Source: Trema orientale
Taxonomy: Eukaryota > Streptophyta > Magnoliopsida > Rosales > Cannabaceae
DNA length: 64,000 nucleotides
NCBI GenBank assembly: GCA_002914845.1
Contig: JXTC01000028.1
Span: 357,886-421,885, forward strand
Direction of reading: 5' to 3'
Below the pieces are notes generated by a model that did not search any database, was not told the origin of the DNA, and saw nothing but the letters and a program-made list of their open reading frames with translations. Of this stretch, positions 11,701 through 21,349 are shown one piece after another. The first letter of the stretch is position 1. The number at the start of each line of letters is the position of its first letter. The translations under genes and the position numbers were made by a program.

Positions 11701-14700
11701 AAGACTTGTTGGAAGACTAATTTATTTGTCACATACACTAATTTATTTGTCACATACACGTCCAGATATAGCTTTTGCAGTCAGTATGGTAAGTCAATTT
11801 ATGTACTCACCAGGACAAGAACACTTTGATGCTGCTTATATAATCCTAAGGTATTTAAAAGGAACTCCTGAAAAAGGCCTGCTATTTGAAAAACGTGGTC
11901 ATCTACAAATAGAAGCATACATGGATGCAGAATGGGCAGGGAGTATTACTGATAGAAGATCAACTTCTGGTTATTGCACCTTCATTGGAGGTAACTTAGT
12001 TACTTGGCGCAGTAAGAAGTAAAATGTGGTGGCAAGAAGTAGTGCTGAAGCCGAATTCAGATCTGTTGCTCATGGAATTTGTGAAGTTTTGTGGATAAAG
12101 AGACTCTTGGAGGACTTAAAAGTTTTCAGTTCCTTTTCCATGAAACTATACTGTGATAATAAAGCAGTAATCTCTATTGCTCATAATCCAGTCCTTCATG
12201 ATAAGACAAAGCACGTGGAAGTAGATAAACACTTCATTAAAGAAAAACTCGATAGTGGACTTATCTATATGCCTTATATTTCAACTGACGAGCAGATTGC
12301 AGACATACTAACGAAAGGACTTAACAAAAAGCAATTCGAGAATCTAATTGGCAAGCTGGGAATGGAAGATATCTTCAACCTAGCTTAAGGGAGAGTGTTG
12401 GTAAGTTGAATATTTACTTAAGTTAATTCGTGAATATTTGAAGTATTATTGCTTTAGATCCTAGCTGATATCTTAGTTGTATTTTTACTGTATATTTGAA
12501 ATTTGTCAACTCTTGTTTATTAGGAGATCAGTAGGAAATCAGGTTAGCTGTAGTAGTTATTTCTTTCCTTATTTTTTCTATTTTGTATAGCCTATAAATA
12601 GGATATCTGTACTAACATTTTATATGAACGAAAAGTGAATCAAACGAGTCTGATTCCTTTTAGAAGCCTCTGTTTTTAGTTGCAGGCTTAGCCTGATTAG
12701 TAATTACACCTACACCAATTTCAAATTTTGAAATTTAAGTCTCCTTATAAAAAAGACAAAAAATAAAATAAAATCCAAGAACAACCCCCAAAGATAGATA
12801 AGCATAAAGAACATTCATAGGACAGTTTAACAAAAACCCCTTGGATTTGCTCACTAAATTTTTTATTGAGCAGTGCCACTGCTAAATTAATCGGTAGTGT
12901 CTTTAAGCCATAAAAGTTTAGATTAGACATCTGTAAGTGACAGAGGTCTAATACCATCACCTTGATATATAGGATGACTGCTTTTTCCACCCATTATGTG
13001 ACTGGGAACTTCTTTACCCTAACACTCTCTAAATACTTGGATCACTGATCTGGATTATGTTTTTCCTACCGGTTGCTGTGATCACATTTTATGTATTGAT
13101 GCAAGAACAGCATCTTCCTTGTTTGATATCAACAAAATCCATATCTTTAAAGGCAAGTATTTACATGTGACTAAGCATTGTGTGTTGTTTGTTTCTATTT
13201 TGAAAACAACATAATGACTTTGTTCCATGGGTTGGTTCACTACCCAAATTGACTAGTCAAAATTGGATTTTGCTGCCCCCAGTCATGTAGCTGAGGATTT
13301 TCTGTATGCAATTAATAGTGTAGTCCAAGAATTCCACGCAACTATCACATTTGTATGTAATCTTCACAACAGTTCTTCTAAGTAGCAATCAAAGTAGTAC
13401 TCCTGGAAAAGCTCTTATACTAACTGTCATAATTCCTCTCCCACCCAAAAAACACCAGTCACAATTTCTGCCTCCATAGCTAAAGAGGCCACCTATACAC
13501 TTGACCAGCGACATAAGGATATGCTTGGAGGACTGTGCAACTTTACCAGCTGGTTCGAGAAAAGAAGAGGCCACCACTTTTTGAGCTTGAAACAGCTCAT
13601 CCCTTTCTTACATTTATCGTCTATGTTGCCATAAAGAGTCACTATGATTATTTGCTATTTTTTCCTTGCACATTTAGAGGAATTCAAAACATAATAAACA
13701 TAAATTGAAGCACTTAAGATTTCCATTTAAAAACCATACCATGTCAGATTTCTTCACAAGCTCCTCTGAAATGATTAAAGAGGCAGGGATCTCCAAAGCA
13801 GTGTCTCCAACTTTCAGATCTTCTCTTGCTATGGCTCCTCTTCCTGCTCCTTCCACATCTGAATTGAAAAATGAGACATAAAAAACACATGATACTTTCT
13901 CAGTAGCACCTTCTTTTTTGCACAAACTGGGCAGCTTATATAAGGTATCAAAAAATATGCAGCCAAAGATTGATTGATTAGCTGCACCCTCCCTCTCTCC
14001 CCCGCTGAACCACAAGAGACATAAAAGCAGACACTTTTTATGCTGATTAACAAAGAAATTACATAAGAGGAAAAAATAAAAATAAAAAATAAAAAAATAA
14101 AAAAAAACTTACAGGCAATCCCCAACCTTGACCTCGTGCCATTAGCTTCACCCCACTGTAACAAGCAGCTTTCTTTGTCACAGCAGTGGTCTTCTACAAT
14201 CACAGACTTCACATTATTCTTATCCGAACAGTTAGCAATCATATCAGAAATCACATTACGTAATTCTTCCAGGATATTCTTTTGCATTTGAGTATGACCA
14301 TCGAGGGAGTTTTCAACGAGCCGAAGGATTGAATTCAAAGATACTATCTCATTTCTAGGACTGTAAAAGTCTACTGTCAAACTTGCATCATCTTCAGAAA
14401 AATAAAGCTCTACCTGCACCACAGTGAGCCCATTTTTTCATCCAGTTTCTAAGTAATGCAGCAAACTAAAAGAATTTCAGGCAGGATCTCTCACTTTCAG
14501 CCTGAGAAGGCACGTAAGCTATCAGTACTACCAGTTTTCAGGGAACCAAGTCACTTTGACGTGGGCGGACCCAAGAATATTGACAATGAACCCTGTTCTG
14601 CACTAGAGATCCATTTGCTTGATACGCGTGACTGAGAACTGGTAAACAAAGAAAGAATAGTAGTAGATTACCTCATCTAAGTTTATGATCCGTGCTATTT

Positions 14701-16107
14701 GAAGCATTATTTTCAATGAAGTTCTAATTAAATCAGGATGTGAAGATCTCAGGAGACATAGTTCCTTGGTATTGAATCCCTTCTTTTGTAGCAAGTTCTA
14801 CAAAACAAGGAGAAATTGGTAAGGATGATGGCAGCAACTATCACAACTCTGTTAGAAATACATGACATTCACAGAAGACAAAACAATATTAAAGCATAGG
14901 CAAAAATGCAAATCTATGAAATCATGTAATTATCTTTATAGTTAACATGGAAAAATTAATCACTGCAAGCACTCGTAGGTTTCAAATTTTAATAGAACTG
15001 CTTAAGAAACAAACTGTGACATGCTACCTACATCTAGAGTTTAATACTATTTTGCTGCATTAAGGGTACAAAAGGGTCTAACAAATGTTGGATTCACTAA
15101 ACTCTGCACATCAGTGCATCCTCATATATCTTGCTATCTACTATAAGAAGGATCAACCTACAAATAATTACTAGTGTAAAATTAGGCTCCATACGCAGCA
15201 ATATTGGGATTCTATTTTCTTTTTTACTTTCCCAAAATAGAACAAATCATTACTTGTAAAATTTTTTTTTTTTCCAAGGGTTTTTGCAATAATTCTAAAT
15301 CCCCCAAACTATGCTAAATTTTTCTTCCACTTATCCTAAAGCTCATTTTCCTTGATTCTTGTTAAAATCCAAGAACAAGAAAAAGTGTTCCGAGTACGAG
15401 TCCCAAACATAGCCTTAACAGGACAAAAAACACTAAAAAAAAGTCTCTTTCTCACCTTCTTTTTATCGAAAAAGGAGTCACTTTCAGGTAGCTCAAGAAA
15501 AACAGAGAAGCTCTGCTCTAATTCCAAAGCTCCGTAAGTTGGCAATGGCTGCAAAAGCCAAACAAATAAATTCCCACATAAGCAAAGCATCGATAATTTT
15601 TCGGAGCACGCATATAAAATTACATCATATGAGGAAAAAAAAATAACAAAGATTTATTATTAATTTTTGAAAAAATGGCAGAGACAATAAATACATTAAA
15701 GAAACCAAAAACCACATAATACTTTGCCTACAAAATCAACCAAAAGGAACCCAACAAACGAAACAATCAGCTATACACGAAATTTCACATATAAGAGCAT
15801 TAAACCAATGCCAATCAGCTAACAAATGAAATAAAGAACAGGAATCATACAGGTTCTGTTTGGTTGCTAGGAAAATTTGGTACACTGGAAAAAGGAAAAA
15901 TTCAAGAATCACAAAGAAAGTGGCACAAGAATCATAGTGTTTCCATTCCAGTTTTTGCTGATTTTCTCGGCACAGAAAGCTCAAAACAAAAATGGCGTAA
16001 AGTATGTCCATTTCAGGTTACAGTCCAAGAAAGCATTGAAAGTAAAAAAGAAGAGAAGTAAGAGTCAGACATTGAAGACTATAATAGTTTACCTTGTCAA
16101 CCTCCAT
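2721..16107 (-). CDS. SET-domain protein methyltransferase, Rubisco-LSMT/SETD3-like, 12 exons, 560 aa
   Basis: Exons on the minus strand, in order: 16093-16107, 15456-15548, 14672-14797, 14113-14413, 13740-13858, 6713-6845, 5519-5595, 4174-4371, 3623-3812, 3278-3456, 2987-3087, 2721-2871. Every junction is GT-AG, phases match throughout, and the 1683 nt give 560 residues plus TAG. The split SET domain opens with AGRGAIAREDLKVGD (~183-197). It contains the NHS motif in SFLNHS (349-354) and the SYGNF...FYGF motif (389-404) with the Tyr expected at the active site. A Rubis-subs-bind-like helical tail follows (418-540). Residues 79-178 form an acidic, poorly conserved stretch before the SET core. 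The family uses S-adenosylmethionine to methylate lysine or histidine on proteins; the substrate cannot be deduced here. No transit peptide is evident. The start is the only ATG giving an in-phase 5-residue first exon (MEVDK), preceded by a GA-rich leader; a different first exon is possible. Intron 5 carries a retrotransposon without damaging the frame. Confidence 0.9.
5143..5256. repeat. 38-bp minisatellite, three units, in SET intron 7
   Basis: Three head-to-tail units at 5143-5180, 5181-5218 and 5219-5256 share AAATAATCTCTAGCTGTACC followed by CATGTCTAACAAGTCGCA. Only one substitution (GCTGTACC to GCTTTACC) is visible, in the third unit. The near-identity suggests recent expansion. It lies inside an intron and away from splice sites. 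Confidence 0.93.
7205..7462 (+). repeat. 5' LTR of copia-1
   Basis: About 258 bp, opening TGTTGGAAAGTTGAATATTT and carrying a TATA-like box (CCTATAAATAGGAT near 7376). It matches the right LTR closely but lacks about 24 bases present there after TTGTATT. Confidence 0.85.
7559..12388 (+). pseudogene. Copia-1 gag-pol polyprotein, degenerate
   Basis: The gag starts with MSEVSSESAP at 7559 and keeps a CCHC zinc knuckle (CDFCNKPRHTRET near 8405-8440). Protease appears as DSGVFDHMT near 8664, where the family has DSGASDHMT. GAG-pre-integrase (LWHLRLGHPS) and integrase (HSDVWGPS, RTDNGKEYF, NGIAERKN) occupy 8933-9859. RT follows in 10513-10761 and 11139-12022 with YVDD near 11410, then RNase H (RSSAEAEFR, LYCDNKA) to TAA at 12388. 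Gag through integrase share one frame but are broken by stops at 7808, 8114 and 8129 and others. Frameshifts occur near 9855 and 11190, and CAA has become TAA at 12020. A 21-bp duplication repeats LIYLSHT at about 11719-11760. No active product is possible. Confidence 0.9.
10762..11133. mobile_element. Nested solo LTR in copia-1 reverse transcriptase
   Basis: A 372-bp sequence beginning TGATGGAGATCA and ending CTACATCA is flanked by perfect 5-bp duplications ACTGG (10757-10761 and 11134-11138). It holds a TATA-like CTATAAATAAGC near 10932 and a pyrimidine-rich right half, but no coding domains. Removing it with one duplication (377 bp) returns the RT to one frame across LxVNFDW to PLHQLDVK. 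That is the signature of a solo LTR left by recombination between the LTRs of an element that inserted after copia-1. Confidence 0.9.
12396..12677 (+). repeat. 3' LTR of copia-1
   Basis: About 282 bp, opening TGTTGGTAAGTTGAATATTT directly after the purine tract at 12388-12395. It shares the TATA-like block (near 12594) with the left LTR and has several point differences, so the insertion is not recent. Confidence 0.85.
12683..13739. other. Remainder of SET intron 5
   Basis: Host intron sequence between the copia-1 insertion and exon 5. A minus-strand open frame at 13389-13577 has no recognisable domain and is not needed to join exons 5 and 6. No repeat or RNA gene is seen. Confidence 0.55.
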
Positions 16108-16115
16108 TGAAGCTC

Positions 16116-16136
16116 GAGAGAGAGAGAGAGAGAGAG
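16116..16136. repeat. GA microsatellite in the SET 5' leader
   Basis: A GA run of about 10 units lies 9 bases upstream of the minus-strand ATG (16105-16107), reading CT-rich on the coding strand. CT tracts are frequent in plant 5' UTRs, which supports this ATG as the start region. Confidence 0.8.
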
Positions 16137-17163
16137 GAATTTAGGCGGCAAGAGTGGGAGGAAGTAGAAACTAGAACAAGTGACCTCTCGTTGTAAATGG
16201 TTGCTAAAGACAATTCCAGGTTTTGTTATTTTCTCTTTTTCCAATTTTTATTTTTCACGCTTTGATAACCAAATAAATAATATACGAAAAATAGTAGAAG
16301 GCTTATGGGAAATGGACAGAACTACTAGGATTTAAAAAAAAAAAAAAAATTCTTTTGGGGCCAAAATAATTTCTTTTTGATTCTTTTTTTTTTTTTTTCA
16401 AAATGTTGGTTTTATATATAAATAGCAGTTTTAAATTCCATGTATGGTATTTTAACTTTTTTCAATAATAAAATCGGACGGGGGAGTTGGCAAGCCAACC
16501 CTCTATCAGAGGGTGATTTTTGCAGCTCTGAACTTTGTCAACAGGAATATTGATAGAGAGCACCAGAAATCATTCTGGTCCCACTAAGTGTCCAATTAAT
16601 CCCTGACCTCCCAGAGAATCTGAGATTTCTGTCTAGCTACAATCCCCTTAATCATCTAAGCTACCACACTCGGGGATCAATGTACGGTGATTAAATATAC
16701 GTGTTTAGAAATATAGCAATTTTTACCAAAAATACAAATATTATTAGGAATGTAAACAAAGCAAGGCCAAAGAATGCTTTTATTCTTTTGCCCCTGCCCC
16801 CTATCACTGTGTAAGCAGGGTCTGGCCGAGACGGGAATCCCTTCGAGCTTAGGATCTTAACATCCATAATAACTTAAAAAATACTATAAAATCTAAATAA
16901 ACAATGTTAAGTCATCCTTCATATATTTTTTAATTATATACGCATATATGAATTATAAGAAAAATAATGTGAGAAGTGTATCAAGGCAAGTTCAGGGCAA
17001 GAAATCCCTTTCTCGTCCCTGCTCCCAATATAAAAGCCCACCCTATCTCCGTCCCTATCCTAATAACTCTCCTAAACCCGCCCATTAGGGGGGCGGAGTC
17101 CTACCCTAATGGTGAGAAATGACACCCCTACTTATTATGGTTTAAAAGCTCACTAGTTAATAT

Positions 17164-17165
<2 letters not shown>
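16137..17165. other. Intergenic region including the probable SET promoter
   Basis: No gene is recognised. Poly(A) and poly(T) tracts lie at about 16334-16400. The SET promoter should lie within the first few hundred bases, but no clear TATA box can be chosen. GC-richer stretches at about 16790-17110 look like repeat remnants that I cannot assign. Confidence 0.45.

Positions 17166-17196
<31 letters not shown>
17166..17196. repeat. TA microsatellite
   Basis: A TA run that forms the left flank of MITE copy 1; a matching TA run flanks the right side, so the MITE sits inside the microsatellite. Confidence 0.85.
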
Positions 17197-17200
<4 letters not shown>

Positions 17201-17349
17201 GGCAGCTATAGTAGGGACGCCCCTACGTAAGGTCTCTGTTTATACACCATTTGATGGGAATCTATGGAGAATCTGTTTATACACAAATTCTCATCAAACG
17301 GTGTATAAACAGGGCCTTACGTAGGGACGCCCCTACTGTAGACGCGCCC
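17197..17349. mobile_element. Mutator-type MITE, copy 1
   Basis: An approximately 153-bp palindromic element. Its ends are a diverged form of those of copies 2 and 3: GCTATAGTAGGGACGCCCCT on the left against AGGGACGCCCCTACTGTAGA on the right. It was inserted into a TA repeat, so the 9-bp duplication cannot be delimited exactly. It is shorter and more diverged than its two neighbours. Confidence 0.82.
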
Positions 17350-17626
17350 ATATATATATATATATAAATATAGATATATTAAACCTGAAGCAAAGAAAGA
17401 GCGTAAAAACTCTGATAGCTTCTTTGAACACCATTCTACTTTTAAAATTTTTAGAAAATTCCTAATTTTTTCATGATATAATTGGTCTTATTATTATTTT
17501 TCTTTACTATGATTGGTCCTAATATATAAATTATAAAATATAATATAATAATAATAATTGGTTCTTTATTTAATAATTGAAACTTTGTTATGTTTAATGT
17601 TTTTTTATTTAAAAACAATACATTGA

Positions 17627-17798
17627 GGGGATGGCTACGGTAGGAGCGTCCCTACGTAGGGTCATGCCTTAATTATCGTTGGATGGAAATCTGTGGGGAA
17701 TAACGGGAATCTGTGGAGAATCTATTTATATACAGATTCTCATCCAACGGTGAATAGACAAGGCCCTACGTAGGGGCGCCCCTACTGTAGACGCGCCC
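17627..17798. mobile_element. Mutator-type MITE, copy 2
   Basis: A 172-bp palindromic element from GGGGATGGCTACGGTAGGAG to CTACTGTAGACGCGCCC, flanked by perfect 9-bp duplications ATACATTGA (17618-17626 and 17799-17807). Nine-base duplications are the mark of Mutator-superfamily transposases. There is no coding capacity. Confidence 0.92.
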
Positions 17799-17839
17799 AT
17801 ACATTGAACCTACATTTACTATTTATATATTTATATTTA

Positions 17840-18012
17840 GGGGTTGGCTACGGTAGGGGCGTCCCTACGTAGGGTCATGCCTTAATTATCGTTGGATGGG
17901 AATCTGTGGGGAATAACGGGAATCTGTGGAGAATCTATTTATATACAGATTCCCATCCAACAGTGAATAGACAGGGCCCTACGTAGGGGCGCCCCTACTG
18001 TAGACGCGCCCC
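17840..18012. mobile_element. Mutator-type MITE, copy 3
   Basis: A 173-bp element nearly identical to copy 2 and in the same orientation, with its own distinct 9-bp duplication TTATATTTA (17831-17839 and 18013-18021). The separate duplication shows independent insertion rather than tandem copying. Confidence 0.92.
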
Positions 18013-18032
18013 TTATATTTATAGTAATATAT

Positions 18033-18632
18033 TGAATCTATAAAATTGTTACCTTTAAAGATTTTAAAAAATTTATAATTGTCATTATCTTAATAGATTT
18101 ATTATTTATACTTATTTTAATATATTGAATATATAACAATATTAAATTGTTATATTTACGTAATTTGGTTGTCTATTTTTTTTTCCCCCTATTTAACCAT
18201 TGTTATGTTTAATGTTTTTTTTTTCCTAAAATACATTGGACTTTTATAACCTGAAAAATTGTTATGTTTAAGTTTGTTTTTTTTTTTTTTTTCCTAATTC
18301 CCAGATATCTATATTTATAGTAATATACATTGAACAATTGTTACGTTTAAGCTTTTTTTTAAAAAAAAAAAAATTATATTGAACTTTTTAAATTGTTATG
18401 TTTAAGTTTTTTTTTTCTAATTCCCAAGTAATTATCCTTATCTTAATATATTTACTATTTGTATATTTATATTTATAATAATACATTGAACCTATAAAAT
18501 TGTTACCTTTTAAGGTTTTTTTAAAAATTTATAATTGTTATTATTTTAATAGATTTACTACTTATTTACTTTAATACATTGGATATATAACAATGTAAAA
18601 TTGTTACAGTTACGCTTATGTTTGGTTGTCTG
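18033..18632. repeat. Diverged direct repeat of an AT-rich block
   Basis: The ~150 bases at 18033-18180 and at 18486-18632 align along their length: both run from CTATAAAATTGTTACCTTT through AATAGATTTA to a GGTTGTCT end. They are separated by poly(T)-rich, CATTGAAC-containing sequence. The unit offset is about 453 bases. No coding content is seen. Confidence 0.7.
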
Positions 18633-18923
18633 GCTTCTTTTTTCTTTCCTTTTTTCTATAACACATTGAATTATTACTACGTTAAGTCTTTTTTTCAAAA
18701 AAAAATACATTAAACCTTTTGTTATATTTAAGTTTACTTTTATTTTTTTTTCCTAATTCTCAAATAATTGTCCTTATCTTAATATATTTACTTCAGAAGG
18801 CAGAGATAATATATTCTCTATAATTCATTGAACTAAATCTAGAAGTTCGATTAGATGTATCCTTTACTGGAAAAGAATAAATAACACTTCTAATTTCAAT
18901 ATATTATCATTAAAGTCCGTTAC

Positions 18924-18926
<3 letters not shown>

Positions 18927-18975
<49 letters not shown>
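18927..18975. repeat. TA microsatellite
   Basis: About 24 uninterrupted TA units, upstream of the RPA-like fragment. The bases before it (TCCGTTACTATTATATATA) faintly resemble a plant Helitron 5' end, but the preceding base is G rather than A, so no terminus is called. Confidence 0.88.
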
Positions 18976-18978
<3 letters not shown>

Positions 18979-19143
18979 CCTTCATATAGGTCACCCTTTC
19001 AATTTTTAAAATAAGTATGTTTTTAAGATTTTTTTTATTTATTTTGATTTTGATTTCCTTTAGTAGTTCTATATGTTGCTTATAATTTGTTTTCAACGTG
19101 TATTAAAACTCTGATATTGTATCTATTTTTTATATAGGAAAAT

Positions 19144-19479
19144 ATGTCATATACACTGCTTCAACGTCGCAGGCCTACAAGAGATGATTGGACTATAAGA
19201 GTGAGAATTTCTAGAATATGGGACGCATTAAATCTAAAAAATAATAACGATTTAATAAGTTTGGACATAATATTCATCGACAAAAAGGTAAGTTTTTATT
19301 ATCAAACACATAATCTTAATTTGTTGCATAAAGTTATACTTATTTAACATTTTTAATTTTTTTAAAAAAATTAAAAGAACTAAAGTTCTCCTAAATTGCA
19401 GGAGAATATGATACAAGCAACTATACAGAAAAATCAAGTCAGTAAATATAAGCATCTTTTAACTGAAGGCTCTATCTAA
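19144..19479 (+). pseudogene. RPA70-like (DUF223-type) OB-fold gene fragment, Helitron-associated
   Basis: Two exons, 19144-19287 and 19402-19479, join across a GT-AG intron (GTAAG...TTGCAG) to a 73-residue product ending in TAA. Exon 1 has DDWTIRVRISRIWDAL and LISLDIIFIDKK; exon 2 has MIQATIQKNQVSKYKHLL. This matches the N-terminal OB fold of plant RPA1-like proteins, where an intron sits before the ATI block. It is far shorter than any functional RPA (over 500 aa). It lies just upstream of a Helitron 3' end. Helitrons commonly encode or capture RPA-like genes, so a Helitron-borne relic is the best reading. Confidence 0.68.
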
Positions 19480-19660
19480 TAAAACAATTGTTATCAAAAT
19501 AATCAATTCCTTCTCTAATCTTTGAATTTTAATTTTGTATAAGAATTTTTCGAACAATAATATTTGTTTTTCCCAAATAGCATTAATAACTTTAAGACTA
19601 AAAAATGTTATAGTAATTAACACATAAACTCAAATTACAATTACACAATGTTAATATCAA

Positions 19661-19687
19661 CCCGCCGTTGCGCGGGATTATGACTAG
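19661..19687 (+). mobile_element. Helitron 3' terminus (plus strand)
   Basis: A GC-rich imperfect hairpin (CCCGCCGTTGCGCGGG, 19661-19676) lies seven bases before CTAG (19684-19687), which is followed by T. Hairpin, short spacer and CTRR end before a host T are the standard Helitron 3' signature in plants. Confidence 0.82.
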
Positions 19688-19973
19688 TTTGTTAATAAAA
19701 CTGAACTAATTAATAGTCAAATGACTCAAACCTCAATCAGGCATTAGATAAAATCTCAACTAATTAGTTGAAAAAATCTCAACCAATTTAAAGAAAATTA
19801 GGGGAAGACTTAGAGCTTTACAATAAAAATTGTAGGGCTGTAAAGCTCTAAGTCTTCCCCTAATTTTCTTTAAATTGGTTGAGATTTTTTCAATTAATTA
19901 GTTGAGATTTTATCTAATGCCCGATTGAGGTTTAAGTCGTTTAACTATTAATTAGTTTATACTTATTAACAAA

Positions 19974-20001
19974 CTAGTCATAATCCCGCGCAACGCACGG
20001 G
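19974..20001 (-). mobile_element. Helitron 3' terminus (minus strand), inverted partner
   Basis: The reverse complement of the preceding terminus: CTAG at 19974-19977 (followed by T on the minus strand), then a hairpin CCCGCGCAACGCACGGG at 19985-20001. The hairpin stem differs from its partner at several positions. Confidence 0.82.
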
Positions 20002-20590
20002 TTGATATTAACATTGTGTAATTGTAATTTGAGTTTATGTGTTAATTACTACAATATTTTTTAGTCTTAACGTTATTGATGCTATTTGGGAAAAACAAAT
20101 GTTGTTGTTCGAAAAATTCTCACACAAAATTAAAATTCAAAGATTAGAGAAGAAATTGATTATTTTGATAACAATTGTTTTATTAGATAGAGCATTCAGT
20201 TAAAAGATGCTTATATTTACTGATTTGATTTTTCCGTATAGTTGCTTATATCGTATTCTCCTGCAATTTAGGAGAACTTTAGTCCTTTTAAGTTAAATGG
20301 TCTTTTGCAATGGGTGTTTGTTTCAACAATTCAGTTTTTCTATTCAAATGGTTCATCAGTCACATCAACCATTGTAATGAGTTTTGTGTCTTGAATGAGA
20401 ATGGAGGGGAGGAGGTATTTTTGAATGGTCCATTTCAATGCCCCCATTCTAATTACAATCTATTCCACTATTTTTTTTATTCAAATGTTTCCCATTCTAA
20501 TTATAACCCATTCTAAAATTTCTATTTAAATACACCCATTCGAATAGGTAAACCAAACGAGGCCATAATAAATCGATTTTTTTCCCTTAA

Positions 20591-21141
20591 AAACAAGGGT
20601 TTATGACATTAGTAGCCCTTGAATTATATCTATTGTAGCATTTTGGTTCTTAAATTTTCAACTTACATAGTATAGCCTATGAATTATATAATTGTTGCAA
20701 CAATGATCCTTTTGTCACATATGTTAAATTTTTAATAGAAATAAGTCATCAAAAGTATACATTGGTAGCTGTGGTCAAGAATAAAGCCCAAAATTTTCAA
20801 CTTATACAGTAAAGCACTATGACTTATTTAATTATTGCAGTAATGACTATTTTTTCACAAACTTTTAGATGTTTAACAGAAATGAGTCATGTATGAAATA
20901 TGCAGTTTGGTAGTTTGGTAACTAGGCAGAGAACGAGATTATAACTTATAAAAGTAATTAATGCCCAATTATATACTTTGTCGATTGCTATTTTCTCTTA
21001 AAAAACTAAAAGTTTATAACAAAAGAGTCATTGCTGTAATAATTGTATAATTTAAAGGCTATGACTATGTTAAGTTGAAAGTTCAGAAACCAAAGTAATA
21101 TAATGAGTATAGATAAGGGTCGTTACTATATTAACCATTAA
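20591..21141. repeat. Foldback element with a third internal repeat copy
   Basis: The sequence at 20591-20750 is matched inverted at about 21000-21141 and matched directly at 20783-20905. The shared core contains TTTTCAACTTA, ATTATATAATTG and a near-AAATGAGTCAT tail. No coding content is present. It resembles other plant foldback elements but cannot be placed in a superfamily. Confidence 0.7.
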
Positions 21142-21349
21142 AAAAAATACTATCGAGTGTGGAAACTCTCTTACATACTAGCCCAATTTCTTGTCCTTTT
21201 TGCATAGCCATAGCATATGCTACTTTGGGATAGTAAATCAGCCCATCTCGATAATTAGGTCCAAATGAAACAAAAACTATGATATCAGGCCGAAGACAAA
21301 AAGCCGAAACTATGTCCTAATGGGCATAGCAGTTACTGGGCCTCTTAGC

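Larger units (their letters stand above)
7205..12677 (+). mobile_element. Ty1/copia LTR retrotransposon (copia-1) in SET intron 5, antisense to the gene
   Basis: A full-length element: left LTR, degenerate tRNA-Met-type primer site just after it (TGGTATTATGGC near 7464), gag-protease-integrase-RT-RNase H order typical of copia, a purine tract (AAGGGAGAG) and the right LTR. The 5-mer AGTTG occurs at both edges (7202-7206 and 12678-12682). It overlaps the TG that would open the LTR, so the exact duplication is uncertain. The element reads plus while the host gene reads minus, so its LTR polyadenylation signals are not presented to host transcripts. A second LTR element is nested at 10762-11133. 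Stops and frameshifts show that it is dead. Confidence 0.9.
19371..20290. repeat. Large palindrome: 452-bp arms, 16-bp spacer
   Basis: Arms 19371-19822 and 19839-20290 are reverse complements with a scatter of differences. Each arm contains, from outside in, the RPA-like exon 2, the Helitron 3' end and ~135 bases beyond the Helitron end. Since sequence outside the Helitron is duplicated too, the structure looks like an inverted duplication of a Helitron end plus its flank. Confidence 0.92.

Noticed and set aside
13389-13577. Minus-strand open frame in SET intron 5 as an extra exon
   Set aside because: Exons 5 and 6 join in phase without it and it resembles no part of SET proteins.
13829-14422. 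A 197-codon minus-strand frame read as one protein
   Set aside because: The first ~100 residues are exon 4, but the rest reads through a GT-AG intron into a shadow frame of exon 5.
18911-18930. A Helitron 5' end at TCCGTTACTATTATA
   Set aside because: The preceding base is G instead of A and the rest is a TA repeat, so the match is too weak to call.
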